Positions 25,477 to 34,998 of a DNA stretch of 64,000 nt are shown piece after piece. The DNA comes from JAAYDI01 sp052034005 (GTDB lineage Bacteria > Planctomycetota > Planctomycetia > Pirellulales > Pirellulaceae). Positions within the stretch are counted from its first letter, which is position 1, and each line of letters starts with the position of its first letter. The notes under the pieces are model-generated. The model saw only the letters and a program-made list of their open reading frames with translations, searched no databases and was not told the origin of the DNA. Position numbers and translations under genes: made by a program. The DNA lies in contig JBPOJB010000031.1 in NCBI GenBank assembly GCA_052034005.1, positions 15,643 to 79,642 of the forward strand. Direction: 5' to 3'.

Positions 25477-25959
25477 GGTTCCGTTCCACCCTCGGCAATC
25501 GCGTTTGGTTCGCCACGCTCGGAAGATATGACTCTCAAACGGCGTGGGACGACTACTCTTTGTGACGGTAGTATCGGATGCGCCCGTCGTGGAAGTTGAG
25601 TAAGAACGGTAAGCCTTGCTGAAATTCGTGAGGAAATGCCGCGCGCCGCATACGGAGCCGCGTGGTCCGACAAAATGGGGGTATTGCGCAAAAAAGGGGC
25701 CTCCTCAGGCGGGGCAGGTTCCTGGGAGGCCGGGCTCAGGGCTTAGCTCTGAGCGATCTTCTTACTATGATCCAGATCGCTCCAAAATCAAACGATCCGG
25801 GCGATTTTTTTGACCGCGGGGGACCCTGCCACCCTTTGCCGCCGCATGTGGCCGTGACATATACTTCACCGCGCGGACCACTTCGGACGGAGGGTGCGGG
25901 CTGGGGTTTCCCGGCCGATTTGACCGAGTTTTGTCGGGAACGAGAGAGCGAGCCAACCC
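25477..25959. other. Divergent intergenic region upstream of 25960 gene
   Basis: 483 bases between two divergent exported-protein genes. It is more AT-rich than its surroundings. A 7-bp inverted repeat (GGCCTCC at 25698-25704, GGAGGCC at 25725-25731) and a second small one (GCTCAG/CTGAGC, roughly 25734-25754) are present, as is a promoter candidate listed separately. I see no gene. Confidence 0.5.
25836..25865 (+). promoter_or_regulatory. Sigma-70-type promoter candidate for 25960 gene
   Basis: TTGCCG at 25836-25841 and TATACT at 25860-25865 with an 18-base spacer, about 95 bases upstream of the start codon. The -10 box matches 5 of 6 consensus positions and the -35 box 4 of 6. Based on hexamer match only. 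Confidence 0.4.
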
Positions 25960-26931
25960 ATGACGACACGCTGCAACCGGCTGATCTTGGCCGCTTGGGT
26001 CAGTGTCCTGCTCCTGGTCTTCAGCGCCGTGGCGTCTCCTGTGCGCGGCGCGCCGCAGGACGCCCTGCCGCAGGCCCCGTCTCCCGCGGCCCCGGCCGAT
26101 GTGAAACCGAGCCCATCCGAGGCGCCCGTATTCTTGCGTGTCCGGCGGGACGACCAGCAGCGGCCGGTGGCGATCGAAACGGCCGTCGTCCGCTATGAGT
26201 CGCAAGCGGGCCGGAACCCGGCCGTGCAGGTCGATCTCATCGGCGCGGTGCATGTGGCGGATGCCCAGTACTACGAGCAGCTCAACGAGCTGTTCAAGGA
26301 CTACGATGCGGTGCTCTACGAGCTGGTCGCGCCGGAGGGGACGCGGCCGGAGCCGGGCGAGGCGCGCACGGACGGCAATCCGGTCAGCGCCTTGCAGCAG
26401 GTCATGAAAAACGTCTTGAAGCTGGAATTCCAGCTCGAGAAGATCGACTATAGCCGTCCGAATCTGGTGCACGCGGACATGTCCCCCCAGGAGTTCTCGC
26501 AGAGCATGAAAGACCGCGGAGAGAGCTTCCTGACCATGTTCCTCCGGCTGTTGGCGGACTCCATGGCCTCGCAGGCGAAGCGGGGCACGGCGCGGGCCCC
26601 GGGGGGCGACATCGAACTGCTGGTCGCGCTGATCGCCAAGGACCGGGCATACCGCTTGAAGCGGATCATGGCCGAGGAGTTCGAGACGTTGGAGGAACAG
26701 ATGTCTTCGTTGACGGGGCCGAACGGATCGACCCTGATCACGCAGCGCAACAAGAAGGCGCTGGAGGTGCTGCGCAAGGAGATCCAGCAGGGCAAGCGAC
26801 GTCTGGCCATCTTCTACGGCACCGGGCACTTGTCGGACATGGAGCGGCGGCTGCTGGCCGATTTCGAGCTCCAGAAAGCGAGCCAGCGTTGGCTGGTCGC
26901 CTGGACCATTGCGCCGGAGCAGGCACAGTGA
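25960..26931 (+). CDS. Exported TraB/TIKI-superfamily protein
   Basis: 323 residues from ATG 25960 with a signal peptide (NRLILAAWVSVLLLVFSAVA, cleavage near VRG). The mature protein carries the superfamily hallmarks: an early strand-turn VDLIGAVHVADAQYYEQLNELFKDYDAVLYELV, with the His of GAVHVAD and an acidic residue in LYELV, and a late YGTGHLSDMERRLL with the second His. These motifs define the TraB/PrgY/GumN/TIKI fold, whose characterised animal members are metalloproteases. Here the substrate is unknown and the protein should be periplasmic or secreted. Residues 30-55 are a Pro/Ala-rich linker. It precedes the TIM-barrel gene by 72 bases. Confidence 0.8.
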   Translation: MTTRCNRLILAAWVSVLLLVFSAVASPVRGAPQDALPQAPSPAAPADVKPSPSEAPVFLRVRRDDQQRPVAIETAVVRYESQAGRNPAVQVDLIGAVHVADAQYYEQLNELFKDYDAVLYELVAPEGTRPEPGEARTDGNPVSALQQVMKNVLKLEFQLEKIDYSRPNLVHADMSPQEFSQSMKDRGESFLTMFLRLLADSMASQAKRGTARAPGGDIELLVALIAKDRAYRLKRIMAEEFETLEEQMSSLTGPNGSTLITQRNKKALEVLRKEIQQGKRRLAIFYGTGHLSDMERRLLADFELQKASQRWLVAWTIAPEQAQ

Positions 26932-27003
26932 GTCACCTGTTCCCGGTGTTCCGTCTCCGAGTCGCGGCGTGAACTCCGAGAACCAACCAAGGGAACGACA
27001 CGG

Positions 27004-27816
27004 ATGGCAGCGCGCATCTCGATGAACGAGCTGACGACCTATCGCTGGTCGTTTGAAGAGGACGTACAGCGTTATGCCGACGCGGGCCTGGACGGCATCG
27101 CGGTCTGGCGGCAGAAGCTGTCCGACTTCGGCGAGGAGAAGGGGATCGAACTGATCCACGAAAGCGGCTTGGGGGTCTCCAGCCTGCTCTGGGTCGGCGG
27201 GTTCACCGGCAGTGACGGCCGCACCTACCGGGAAAGCGTGGAGGACGCGCACGACGCGATCCGGTTGGCTGCCCAGCTCCAGGCGCCGAGTGTGGTGGTC
27301 TACAGCGGTCCGCGCGCGGGGCACACGCACAATCACGCGCGCCGGTTGCTCACCAACGCCCTCCAGGAGCTGCTGCCGCACGCTGCCGACGCCGACGTTT
27401 GCCTGGCGATCGAGCCGGTCCACAGCCGGTGTGCCGCCCAGTGGACGTTCCTGACCGACGTGCGCGCGGCGCTGGCGCTGTTGGAGGAGCTGGCGCACCC
27501 CCAGCTGAGGCTGGCGTTGGACACCTATTACTTCGGCATGGATGATATGGTGCGGGAGCAGCTGGCGGCGTGGGTGCCCCACCTGGGTATTGTGCACCTG
27601 AGTGATGCGCGGCACTTGCCGGACGGCGAGCAGGATCGTTGTCCGCTGGGCGCGGGGATCGTACCGCTGGCGGAGATCGTATCCGGGCTCCAGGCGGCCG
27701 GCTACACGGGGTACTTCGATGTCAAGCTGATGGGCCAGGAGATCGAGACGGCGGACTACGACGATCTGGTGCGGCAGAGCCAGGCCGTCGTCGCGCACAT
27801 GGCCCGTGGGGCCTGA
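27004..27816 (+). CDS. Sugar phosphate isomerase/epimerase-like TIM barrel
   Basis: 270 residues starting at ATG 27004 (AAGGGA upstream). The protein has the AP-endonuclease family 2/xylose-isomerase-like fold. Candidate metal ligands are the Glu in VCLAIEPVH, the Asp in LRLALDTYYF, the His in GIVHLSDARHLP, and a C-terminal Asp/Glu in YFDVKLMGQEIE. Members isomerise or epimerise sugars or act on related hydroxy-acids; the substrate cannot be named from sequence. It is co-oriented with arfB, which begins 12 bases after its stop. Confidence 0.85.
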   Translation: MAARISMNELTTYRWSFEEDVQRYADAGLDGIAVWRQKLSDFGEEKGIELIHESGLGVSSLLWVGGFTGSDGRTYRESVEDAHDAIRLAAQLQAPSVVVYSGPRAGHTHNHARRLLTNALQELLPHAADADVCLAIEPVHSRCAAQWTFLTDVRAALALLEELAHPQLRLALDTYYFGMDDMVREQLAAWVPHLGIVHLSDARHLPDGEQDRCPLGAGIVPLAEIVSGLQAAGYTGYFDVKLMGQEIETADYDDLVRQSQAVVAHMARGA

Positions 27817-27827
27817 GAGAGGTCACC

Positions 27828-28250
27828 GTGCTGGTCATCGACGCCGAGATCGGCATTCCGTTGAGCGAGATGCAGTGGTCTTTTTCACGCAGCGGCGGCC
27901 CGGGCGGTCAGAACGTCAACAAGGTGAATTCGCGGGTCACCCTCCACTGGGATGTCACCCGCACACGGAGCCTGCCCGAGGAGGTGCGTGAGCGGTTCGT
28001 GGCCCGATATCGGCGGCAGATCAACCTGGCGGGGGCGGTGGTCATCCACAGCCAGCGGACGCGCGACCAGGGGCGCAATCGAGAGGACTGTCTGGAGAAA
28101 CTGCGGCGGCTGATCCTGGCGGTCCGGCACGCGCCGGTTCGGCGCCGGCGGACGAAGCCGTCGCGCGCGGCCCGGCAGCGGCGGCTGGCGGCCAAGCAGC
28201 ACACGGCCCGCAAGAAGCGGTTGCGAAGGCGCCCGCCGGCGGACGACTGA
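27828..28250 (+). CDS. arfB: Ribosome-rescue peptidyl-tRNA hydrolase ArfB
   Basis: It frees ribosomes stalled on messages lacking a stop codon. The catalytic GGQ motif sits in SRSGGPGGQNVNKVNSRVTLHW, as in class I release factors, while codon-recognition domains are absent. The C-terminal tail is strongly basic (RRRRTKPSRAARQRR, then KKRLRRRP), as needed to enter the empty mRNA channel. It starts at GTG 27828 with GAGAGAGG upstream and has 140 residues, the normal size. It is co-transcribed with the TIM-barrel gene in front. Confidence 0.93.
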   Translation: MLVIDAEIGIPLSEMQWSFSRSGGPGGQNVNKVNSRVTLHWDVTRTRSLPEEVRERFVARYRRQINLAGAVVIHSQRTRDQGRNREDCLEKLRRLILAVRHAPVRRRRTKPSRAARQRRLAAKQHTARKKRLRRRPPADD

Positions 28251-28476
28251 CGCGGCGCGCCCCGCGCGGCGCGCGGCGCTCCGCCGAGGACATCCGGGTG
28301 ATTGATGACGACGCGGCGCCCGATCCGCCAGACCATGCCAGCTGATCGTCCGAGCGGCGCGTGCAACGCGTCCATTGACCAGGCGGGCGGGTATCCCCGT
28401 TCTGCCTTCTCGGTCCCGCGACGTCTGGTATAATCAATGCCTGGCAACCGAGGGGCGACTGGTAAAGTGGGCTGTG

Positions 28477-29214
28477 ATGGCCGGCGGCAAGCACATCGAT
28501 GACATCTTGGGCAGGTGGCCCTACGATCCGCACACTGTGAAGGTGCGTGTCTGCCGGGGCGCGGACGGCCGCGATGTCCTGCAGATGCGGCTGGACATGG
28601 GTGTGCTCCAATTGGAGACGCACGGGCGTCCCGACGGCTCGCAGCCGCACGGCTACGAAACCTATCTGGACTACCTGATCAGCCGCACGGTTGTCGACGG
28701 GGCGGGGTTCCGGCTCAATGACCGGCAGTGTGCTGAGGCGGACCGCGAGTTTGTGCAGTTCTATCACCGCCGCGTCTGCTGGCTGAAGTTGCAGCGTTAC
28801 CGCCGCGCGGTGGACGATACGACCCATACCCTGGCGCTGATGGATTTCTGCCGCCGCCATTCGCCCAATGAACAGTGGACGCTTGCGCACGAACAGCATC
28901 GGCCGTTTGTCCTATTCCATCACGTGCAGGCGTCGGCCCTCTCGGCGCTCGAAGCCCAGGGCCCGGAAGCGGCCGTGCACGAGGTGAACCAGGGGCTGCA
29001 GCGGATGCGGCGGGTGTTCCAGCGGCAGGGGCGCGAGTCGGACTACGATGGCGATGCGCTGGTGGAGCGCCTCGTGGAGTTCCGCGAATCGTTGCGGCAG
29101 GAATATGGAGTCGGCCGGACGCTCCAGGAGCGACTGGCCGACGCCGTGGCGGCCGAGCAGTACGAACTGGCAGCCCGGATCCGGGACGAGCTGGCGCGGC
29201 GCAACGACGCTTAA
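28477..29214 (+). CDS. UvrB/UvrC-motif protein
   Basis: 245 residues from ATG 28477. The C-terminus is a UVR motif (LQERLADAVAAEQYELAARIRDELARR), the helical hairpin by which UvrB and UvrC interact and which also occurs in McsA-like proteins. The rest is not nuclease-like: there is no GIY-YIG and no helicase motif. Residues 12-90 look like a beta-rich domain (VKVRVCRGADGRDVLQMRLDMGVLQLE) and the middle is helical with several Cys and His. A role in DNA repair or protein quality control is possible but not shown. Confidence 0.75.
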   Translation: MAGGKHIDDILGRWPYDPHTVKVRVCRGADGRDVLQMRLDMGVLQLETHGRPDGSQPHGYETYLDYLISRTVVDGAGFRLNDRQCAEADREFVQFYHRRVCWLKLQRYRRAVDDTTHTLALMDFCRRHSPNEQWTLAHEQHRPFVLFHHVQASALSALEAQGPEAAVHEVNQGLQRMRRVFQRQGRESDYDGDALVERLVEFRESLRQEYGVGRTLQERLADAVAAEQYELAARIRDELARRNDA

Positions 29215-29258
29215 GACTCTTTCGGTCGCTTTGCGGAACGGCGCCGCGCGGGTCGCCG

Positions 29259-31271
29259 TCATTGCCCCGCCTGGGCAGCTGCCGGGGCTGTCGGGTGCAG
29301 GTCGGTCAGTGGCGGCAGCACGAGGGGGCCGCGCGCTTGGGAGAGGTGGTCGAGCAGGATGCGGCGCACTTCCAGGATCGTCCGCGGATGCGCGTGGACC
29401 GTCATGTGGTCGGCCTCGACGACGAGTTCCGATTGGAAATCGTCGCGGTGCGCGCTGTCGAACCCCACCACGCCGTCGCCGCGCTCCGCGAACCGGCTCC
29501 AGAGCGAGTCTTTGGGGACCACGCCGACGATGTTGTGATAGCCCACCCACGGGGCGCGCTTGGCGGCGAGCATGGCGGGGAAGATGGGTGAGTTGGGTGC
29601 CAGCGAGTCGACGCTGGTCGAGATGGTCAGCAGGTCCGTGTTGCGGAAGAAACCCGGATTCTCGAGCGTGAGTCGCTGGGTGACCCACAGCATGCGGGAC
29701 GGCAGCCGGATCAGTTTGCGGGCCAGGTACCGCGTGTACTCGTTCGCAAACGTGCTGCCGCGGTGCGGCGTGCCAATGGTGATCACTTCCTGCACCGACG
29801 GGTCGGGCTCGAAGAACACCATCTGAGCGATCCGGTCTCGCACCTCCGGAGTGGCTTGCAGCCGCTCGAACGGCTGATCGCTCACCAGGTTCCAGAAATC
29901 GTTGCCGCTCTCCAGGGTCTGCATCATCGATACCAGCCCGCCCATGCTGTGCCCGACCATCACCATCCGGTCGAACACCGGATTGATGCGGTGCGGGTCG
30001 AGCACGCGCCGCGCTTCGGCCAGATCCGCGCGCAACTGCTCGGCGCTCTTCCAGAACGGCTCTCCCGTGGGGTACAGGTAGAACCAGAACTGGTAATTGC
30101 TGCGGATCTCGGGGTACGCCAGCAGGTCGTTGAACATTTCCATCCAGGTCATGGGGCTCGACCACAACCCGTGGACCATCAGGACGGGGATCTTGTTCGG
30201 ATCGAAGGCCTCGACCATGTACAGCCCTTGTTTCGACTCGATCTTGCCGGGGTCCAGCAGCCCGAGCGTCGAGATCTCCAAAGCCCGGCTGGTCTTGCCC
30301 TGTTCCAGGCCGTACCCGAGCGGCGTGCTCAAGTCGGTTTCCAGCGGCACGAGGCGGTTGGCGACGACCGTCGTACTCGAGTCCAACGGGTCGCAGAATT
30401 CCAGGACGCACCGCCGCCCGGCGCTGCCGCGCGGGCTGGGCTCGGTCGGCAGGATGCGCAAGAACGCGGTGACCGGGAATGTGAGAGTCGCCGGATAGTA
30501 TCGTTCGACCGGATCGTCGGGATTCCGCGTGCGCCGCACGGCGATCATGGGGACGCCCAGTCCGTACCCATGGTGCCGGTTCTTCAAGCCGGTGATCTGA
30601 TAGTCGGACACGAACTCCAGCTTCTCGAACTCGTCGGCGCTCCACGACCCGCGCGCCACGATCTCCACCCGGATCTGTTCCATCCCCGTGTCGAACGTCA
30701 GGTTCGAGCCGGGCAGCAGCTTCCCGTCCCGGTTGATCAGCCGCATCGCCGCCTCCAGCCCCGTGTTGTACAGGTCGCACACGCGACGAAACTGGGGGTC
30801 GTACGGGTTGCGCAACGCGTCGTAGAGCGGGTCGAACAGATAGTCGTACGCATAGAACACGGTCACGCCGTAGAGATTCAGCGCGCGGGCCCGCTGGCCC
30901 CGCGCGTCCGCCTTGAACGCGGCAATGTACGCCAGCTCGGAGAACGCCTGCAGCTTGTCGGCCGTCGGCTCCGCCGCGATCTCCTGCTGCAACTGAGCCA
31001 GCGCGCCGTCCGGGTCTTTCTTGTAGGCCTCCTCCAGGTCGTATTTCCGCAGTGTGTGAAGCGTCCGATCGGTCGGCTGCGGCCCCTTGTACGACAGCAG
31101 GCTCAGCGGGCCGGCGAGCGGATTGCCGGGGACCCGGCGCACCTCCAGGTACTTGTGGCGCGCACAGCCGCCGGCCGGCACACTTGCGGCGGCCAGCACG
31201 ACCAGCAACCACAGCGTGCCGCGATACCGCGACACGAGCACAGGTGAGCGGCCTGTCGATGCGGACACCAT
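29259..31271 (-). CDS. Lipase-like alpha/beta-hydrolase lipoprotein
   Basis: I start at ATG 31271, which gives a type II signal peptide ending in PAGGC (Cys36); the longer frame has an Arg-rich, non-signal N-terminus. The 670-residue product has an N-terminal helical region (about 60-190), a beta-rich middle, and an alpha/beta-hydrolase domain from about residue 390. There, IPVLMVHGLWSSPMTWMEM supplies the oxyanion region, MVMVGHSMGGLVSMM the nucleophile Ser, and TIGTPHRGSTFAN a lipase-type strand; DGVVGFDSAH and EADHMTVHAHP are candidates for the acid and His. It resembles PGAP1/lipase class proteins. It should be tethered to the envelope. The substrate is unknown. Confidence 0.82.
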   Translation of the reverse strand: MVSASTGRSPVLVSRYRGTLWLLVVLAAASVPAGGCARHKYLEVRRVPGNPLAGPLSLLSYKGPQPTDRTLHTLRKYDLEEAYKKDPDGALAQLQQEIAAEPTADKLQAFSELAYIAAFKADARGQRARALNLYGVTVFYAYDYLFDPLYDALRNPYDPQFRRVCDLYNTGLEAAMRLINRDGKLLPGSNLTFDTGMEQIRVEIVARGSWSADEFEKLEFVSDYQITGLKNRHHGYGLGVPMIAVRRTRNPDDPVERYYPATLTFPVTAFLRILPTEPSPRGSAGRRCVLEFCDPLDSSTTVVANRLVPLETDLSTPLGYGLEQGKTSRALEISTLGLLDPGKIESKQGLYMVEAFDPNKIPVLMVHGLWSSPMTWMEMFNDLLAYPEIRSNYQFWFYLYPTGEPFWKSAEQLRADLAEARRVLDPHRINPVFDRMVMVGHSMGGLVSMMQTLESGNDFWNLVSDQPFERLQATPEVRDRIAQMVFFEPDPSVQEVITIGTPHRGSTFANEYTRYLARKLIRLPSRMLWVTQRLTLENPGFFRNTDLLTISTSVDSLAPNSPIFPAMLAAKRAPWVGYHNIVGVVPKDSLWSRFAERGDGVVGFDSAHRDDFQSELVVEADHMTVHAHPRTILEVRRILLDHLSQARGPLVLPPLTDLHPTAPAAAQAGQ

Positions 31272-31524
31272 AATGACATCACAACTGCGTGATCGAGCGA
31301 CGAGTCCGGGCAGGACATGGGCGCGGCGAGGAGCGGCACAGCGCGCACGATCCCTCCCAATGGGCCGCAAAACATATTCGCTCGCCCGGCGCGGCGTCAA
31401 TGCCGGTTTGGGAGGCACGTGAGACGCCCCGCAGGTTCCTGGGCGAGGCGCTGGGGCGTCTGGGACGAATAGGGGATTGGCGACCGGCCGCAGGCAACCA
31501 GCCGGTCCATCCCGCCCAGGTCGT

Positions 31525-33030
31525 TCATTCCGTCTCCTGTGGCCCGGCCGCCGACTCTCCTTGGTCCTCCTTGCTCTCCGGTCGGGGTGTGACGACTTTC
31601 TCGACAGACAGCTGCAGGTTTCGCAGCTTGGCTCGGACCGTTGCGCGGCTCAGGCCGAGTATTTCAGCGGCGCGGTTCTGCTGACCGTTGGTGTAGCGCA
31701 GCGCGCTGAAGATGAGCAGCCGGTCGAAGTGTTCGAGTGCCCGGCGGTACAGATCGGTTTCACCGCGGGCGATGGCCGTGTGGACGAATTCGGCGAGCGC
31801 CGTCTGGTCCACATCCGGGACGGTCGTGGCATCGATTTCCGGCTCCGACTGATCCGCCCGTTTCTCGTGCAGTTCGGAGGGCAGGAACTCGGGTCGGATG
31901 GTGGGTCCGGCGGAGGCGATGAGGGCTTCGCGGATCACGCTTTGCAGTTCGCGCACATTGCCGGGCCAGTGGTAACCATCGAGCAGCGCCAGCGCTTCGG
32001 CGCTGATCGACTGCACGGTCGTGCCGAGCTGCCGGTTGCAGCGGAACAGGAAGTAATGGGCCAGTTCCGGGATATCGTCGCGGCGTTCGCGCAGAGGCGG
32101 CAGATGGATGGTCACGCCGCGGAGGCGGTAGTAGAGGTCTTTGCGGAACCGGTCGCATTCGATGAGTTTATCCAGGTCCTGGTTGGTGGCGGCCAGGACG
32201 CGGACATTGGCCGTGATGGACTCGCTGCCTCCCACCCGTTCGAAGCTCCCCTCTTCCAGCAGCCGGAGGATCTTGGCTTGCGTGCCCGGCGTCATGTCGC
32301 CGATTTCATCGAGGAACAGGGTCCCGTTGTGGCACTGTTCGAACTTGCCGAGCCGGCGGCGGTCGGCGCCGGTGAACGCGCCCCGTTCATGTCCGAACAG
32401 TTCGCTTTCCAGGAGCGGTTCGGGGATCGCCGCGCAGTTGATGGCCAGGAAGGTGGCCTCGCTGCGGCGGCTGTGATGGTAGATGGCCCGGGCGACCAGT
32501 TCCTTGCCGGTGCCGCTCTCGCCGAGGATCAGCACGTTGACATCCTGCGGTGCGATGCGTCCGATCTGCTTGCACACGGTCTGCATGGCCGGCCCGCTGC
32601 CCACGAGCCGCTCGGGCATGTCCTCCGGCCCCGTCCCTTCCTCGACGATGGCCGGCACATGCATCAACCGGCTGATGGCCACAGCCTGCGTCACAACCTG
32701 GCGCAGCTGATCGGCGTCCAGCGGTTTGACCAGGTAGTCATACGCGCCGAGTTTCATGGCCTCGATGGTCGTGTCCGTGGTGCCATAGCCGGTGATGAAA
32801 ATGACCAGGTTGCGCGGGTCGATCCGCCGCAGGTCCTGGAAGACCTCCAGTCCGGATCGTTCGCCGAGCCGGATATCCAGCAGGATCACATCCGGCGATT
32901 CCTCGCCGGCCAGGCGCAGCCCCTCCTCGGCCGTGGGTGCCGTCATCACCTGGATCCCGGTCCCCTCGAACACCCGTCCGATGCCGAAGTGGATCCCGGG
33001 CTCGTCGTCAATCACCAGTAGTTTGGGCAT
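31525..33030 (-). CDS. NtrC-type sigma-54-dependent response regulator
   Basis: 501 residues. The receiver domain begins PKLLVIDDEPG, with the phospho-acceptor in VILLDIRLGERSG (Asp52) and the conserved Lys in YDYLVKPLD. The AAA+ domain has Walker A GESGTGKE, the sigma-54 contact loop GAFTGA, and Walker B TLFLDEIGDM. The C-terminal Fis-type helix-turn-helix is NRAAEILGLSRATVRAKLRNL. Of two nearby ATGs I chose 33030, because the GGAGA element abuts the first one (33036) and is correctly spaced for the second. Its partner histidine kinase lies 53 bases upstream. The target promoters are not visible here. Confidence 0.93.
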   Translation of the reverse strand: MPKLLVIDDEPGIHFGIGRVFEGTGIQVMTAPTAEEGLRLAGEESPDVILLDIRLGERSGLEVFQDLRRIDPRNLVIFITGYGTTDTTIEAMKLGAYDYLVKPLDADQLRQVVTQAVAISRLMHVPAIVEEGTGPEDMPERLVGSGPAMQTVCKQIGRIAPQDVNVLILGESGTGKELVARAIYHHSRRSEATFLAINCAAIPEPLLESELFGHERGAFTGADRRRLGKFEQCHNGTLFLDEIGDMTPGTQAKILRLLEEGSFERVGGSESITANVRVLAATNQDLDKLIECDRFRKDLYYRLRGVTIHLPPLRERRDDIPELAHYFLFRCNRQLGTTVQSISAEALALLDGYHWPGNVRELQSVIREALIASAGPTIRPEFLPSELHEKRADQSEPEIDATTVPDVDQTALAEFVHTAIARGETDLYRRALEHFDRLLIFSALRYTNGQQNRAAEILGLSRATVRAKLRNLQLSVEKVVTPRPESKEDQGESAAGPQETE

Positions 33031-33083
33031 GGGCATTCTCCGGTCGGCACCCGCGCGGCGGGCGTCGGGTGAGTGGGTGGTGG

Positions 33084-34601
33084 TCAAGCTCCCAGGCCGC
33101 GGCCGGTAGGCGGTTGGGAGTCGTCGTTTTCCGCGGCGCTGAGCGGCAATTCCAGCGTGAACATCGCGCCGCCTCCGGTCCGGTTGACGGCCAGGAGCGT
33201 GCCGCCGTGCTCCTCGGCAATGCGCCGACTGATGGCCAATCCGAGCCCCGTGCCGGACTCCTTGCTGGTGACGAACGGTTCGAAGATCCGCCGGAGGATC
33301 TGGGGCGGGATGCCGGCGCCGCGGTCGCAGACGGTGATGCGGCAGGCGCGGCGGCGCCCGTCGCTCACACGCACCGCCAGCTCCAGGACCCCGCCGTCGG
33401 GCATCGCTTCCAGGCCGTTGAGCAGGAGGTTGACCAGCACCTGGTGGAGCTGTTCCGGGTCTCCGTCCACCATCACGGGCGTGTCGGGCGTCTGGGTGCT
33501 GATGGTGATCTGCTGTTGTTTGGCGCGGCCGTCCGTCAGATTCAGTGCGCGGCGGACCGTGTTGCGCAGGTCGTGTCGCACTCGATGCAGCTTCGGTGGC
33601 CGCGCGAAATCCAGCAGCCCCTGGATGGTGCTCTCCATGCGCGCGATCTCGCGCTGCGCCACGCGCAAGCCCTGATCGTCGGGCGATTGCCCGGCGCGCT
33701 GTTGGGACGCCGTCTGGACCAGCAATTTGACGGACGTGAGCGGGTTGCGCAGTTCGTGCGCGATCCCCGCCGCCAGCTCCCCCACCGCCGCCAGGCGCTC
33801 GGCCGACATCGCCTGCTGACGCGCTTCCTGCAGCTCTTCCACCATGTGCCGGATCCGGTCGGTCACGTCTTGCGCCAGACGCTGCAGTTCGGGCAGATTG
33901 CGCGGCGTACGCACCTCGACCGAGTCCCACTGCTCGTCCGGCCCGCCCGCGGCGCCCTTGAGCGTCACGCTGATCTGCGAGATCGAGCGGTGCAGGCCGC
34001 GCGCGATCCACAATCCCCATAGCAGGCCGATGAGCGGCCCGGCCAGGACGAACGTGAAGCGGAGGGCGCTGACCAGCCCGCTCAACCGATCGCTCTGCTT
34101 CGCGGCCGCCTCCAGCATGCGTTCGTTGAGCTGCAGGAGCTCCTGACAAGGATCTGACACCGCGCGGGCCAGCCGGATCGTCTTCTCCTTCCCGGCCGAT
34201 TGGGGCAGCAGCAGGCCGGTCAGGCCCGCCGGCTGCAAATGCGGCCGGATATGGTCGCGGTAGATCGCGAAACGCTCGCGGATCGCCAGGACCAACGCCC
34301 GTTCCTCCGTCGTCGTGCAGCTCTGCTCGGCCTCGCGCAGATGCCGTTCGAAGTCCGCCTCCCGCTCCGCGGCTTCGACTTGCGACTCACGTGCGCCTTT
34401 CCCAGGTGACTCCACCACCACCGCCTGCAACTGCCAGAGAGCCACCTCCATGGCGCCGGCCGCGCGGATCGTCGCCACGTTCTCGTGCATCATGCGACTG
34501 TGCGACGTGGATACCAGATTGGTGACATAGGTCGTAATGCCGCTGCCGATCACCCAGAAAAGGCTGACCAGTACGATCGGCGCTACCACGTTCTTCCACA
34601 T
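33084..34601 (-). CDS. NtrB-type sensor histidine kinase
   Basis: 505 residues. Two membrane helices, about 7-29 and 181-202, enclose a helical extracytoplasmic sensor domain of about 150 residues, probably a four-helix bundle. A HAMP-like region follows, then the H box ELAAGIAHELRNPLTSVK with His282, and ATPase boxes N (LVNLLLNGLEAM), G1 (CDRGAGIPP), F (IFEPFVTSKESGTGLGL) and G2. This is a membrane-bound kinase for the adjacent NtrC-type regulator. The signal cannot be inferred. Confidence 0.93.
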   Translation of the reverse strand: MWKNVVAPIVLVSLFWVIGSGITTYVTNLVSTSHSRMMHENVATIRAAGAMEVALWQLQAVVVESPGKGARESQVEAAEREADFERHLREAEQSCTTTEERALVLAIRERFAIYRDHIRPHLQPAGLTGLLLPQSAGKEKTIRLARAVSDPCQELLQLNERMLEAAAKQSDRLSGLVSALRFTFVLAGPLIGLLWGLWIARGLHRSISQISVTLKGAAGGPDEQWDSVEVRTPRNLPELQRLAQDVTDRIRHMVEELQEARQQAMSAERLAAVGELAAGIAHELRNPLTSVKLLVQTASQQRAGQSPDDQGLRVAQREIARMESTIQGLLDFARPPKLHRVRHDLRNTVRRALNLTDGRAKQQQITISTQTPDTPVMVDGDPEQLHQVLVNLLLNGLEAMPDGGVLELAVRVSDGRRRACRITVCDRGAGIPPQILRRIFEPFVTSKESGTGLGLAISRRIAEEHGGTLLAVNRTGGGAMFTLELPLSAAENDDSQPPTGRGLGA

Positions 34602-34998
34602 TCCAGACCCTCGGTTCGATTATCCGACGCGGAACTCGGTCCGGGCAAGATGAGCGATGCAAGATGGATGCCGCGGGTGACGGGGACTGGGCAGCGCACG
34701 GGGCGGCAGCCTAAGTCATGACCAATCTGGGCTTTACACGGCCACCAACCGCCCCGCATCGACCGTAAGGTCGAATGTCCAGGCATGGTCAGTGTTTGGC
34801 CTCCGAGGCAAGTTCCTTGCCGCGCCGCGCATCGGCTGCCCACGATCGGCCGTCCCGCGGGCGCGGGCCGCGTGGTTCTAAGCCGTTGGCACCGTCCCAC
34901 TTGGCCCTGTGATCCGACCCCGCGGCATGAGCCTTGCAAGATTCGGGCACGTGGCCAGCGGGCCGGTAGTCATGTGGGGGGGGCGGAGGTGTGTCATC
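34602..34998. other. Divergent intergenic region between the kinase and the glycoside operon
   Basis: 397 bases holding the promoters of two divergent operons. A 6-bp hairpin with TCGACC at 34759-34764 and GGTCGA at 34769-34774 is the only obvious structure. I found no clear -24/-12 sigma-54 element and no gene. Confidence 0.45.

Noticed and set aside
31525..34149. A single 874-codon frame spanning the response regulator and part of the kinase gene
   Set aside because: Its N-terminal 370 residues are an out-of-frame reading of the kinase gene; the regulator has its own start and ribosome-binding site at 33030, so there is no kinase-regulator fusion.
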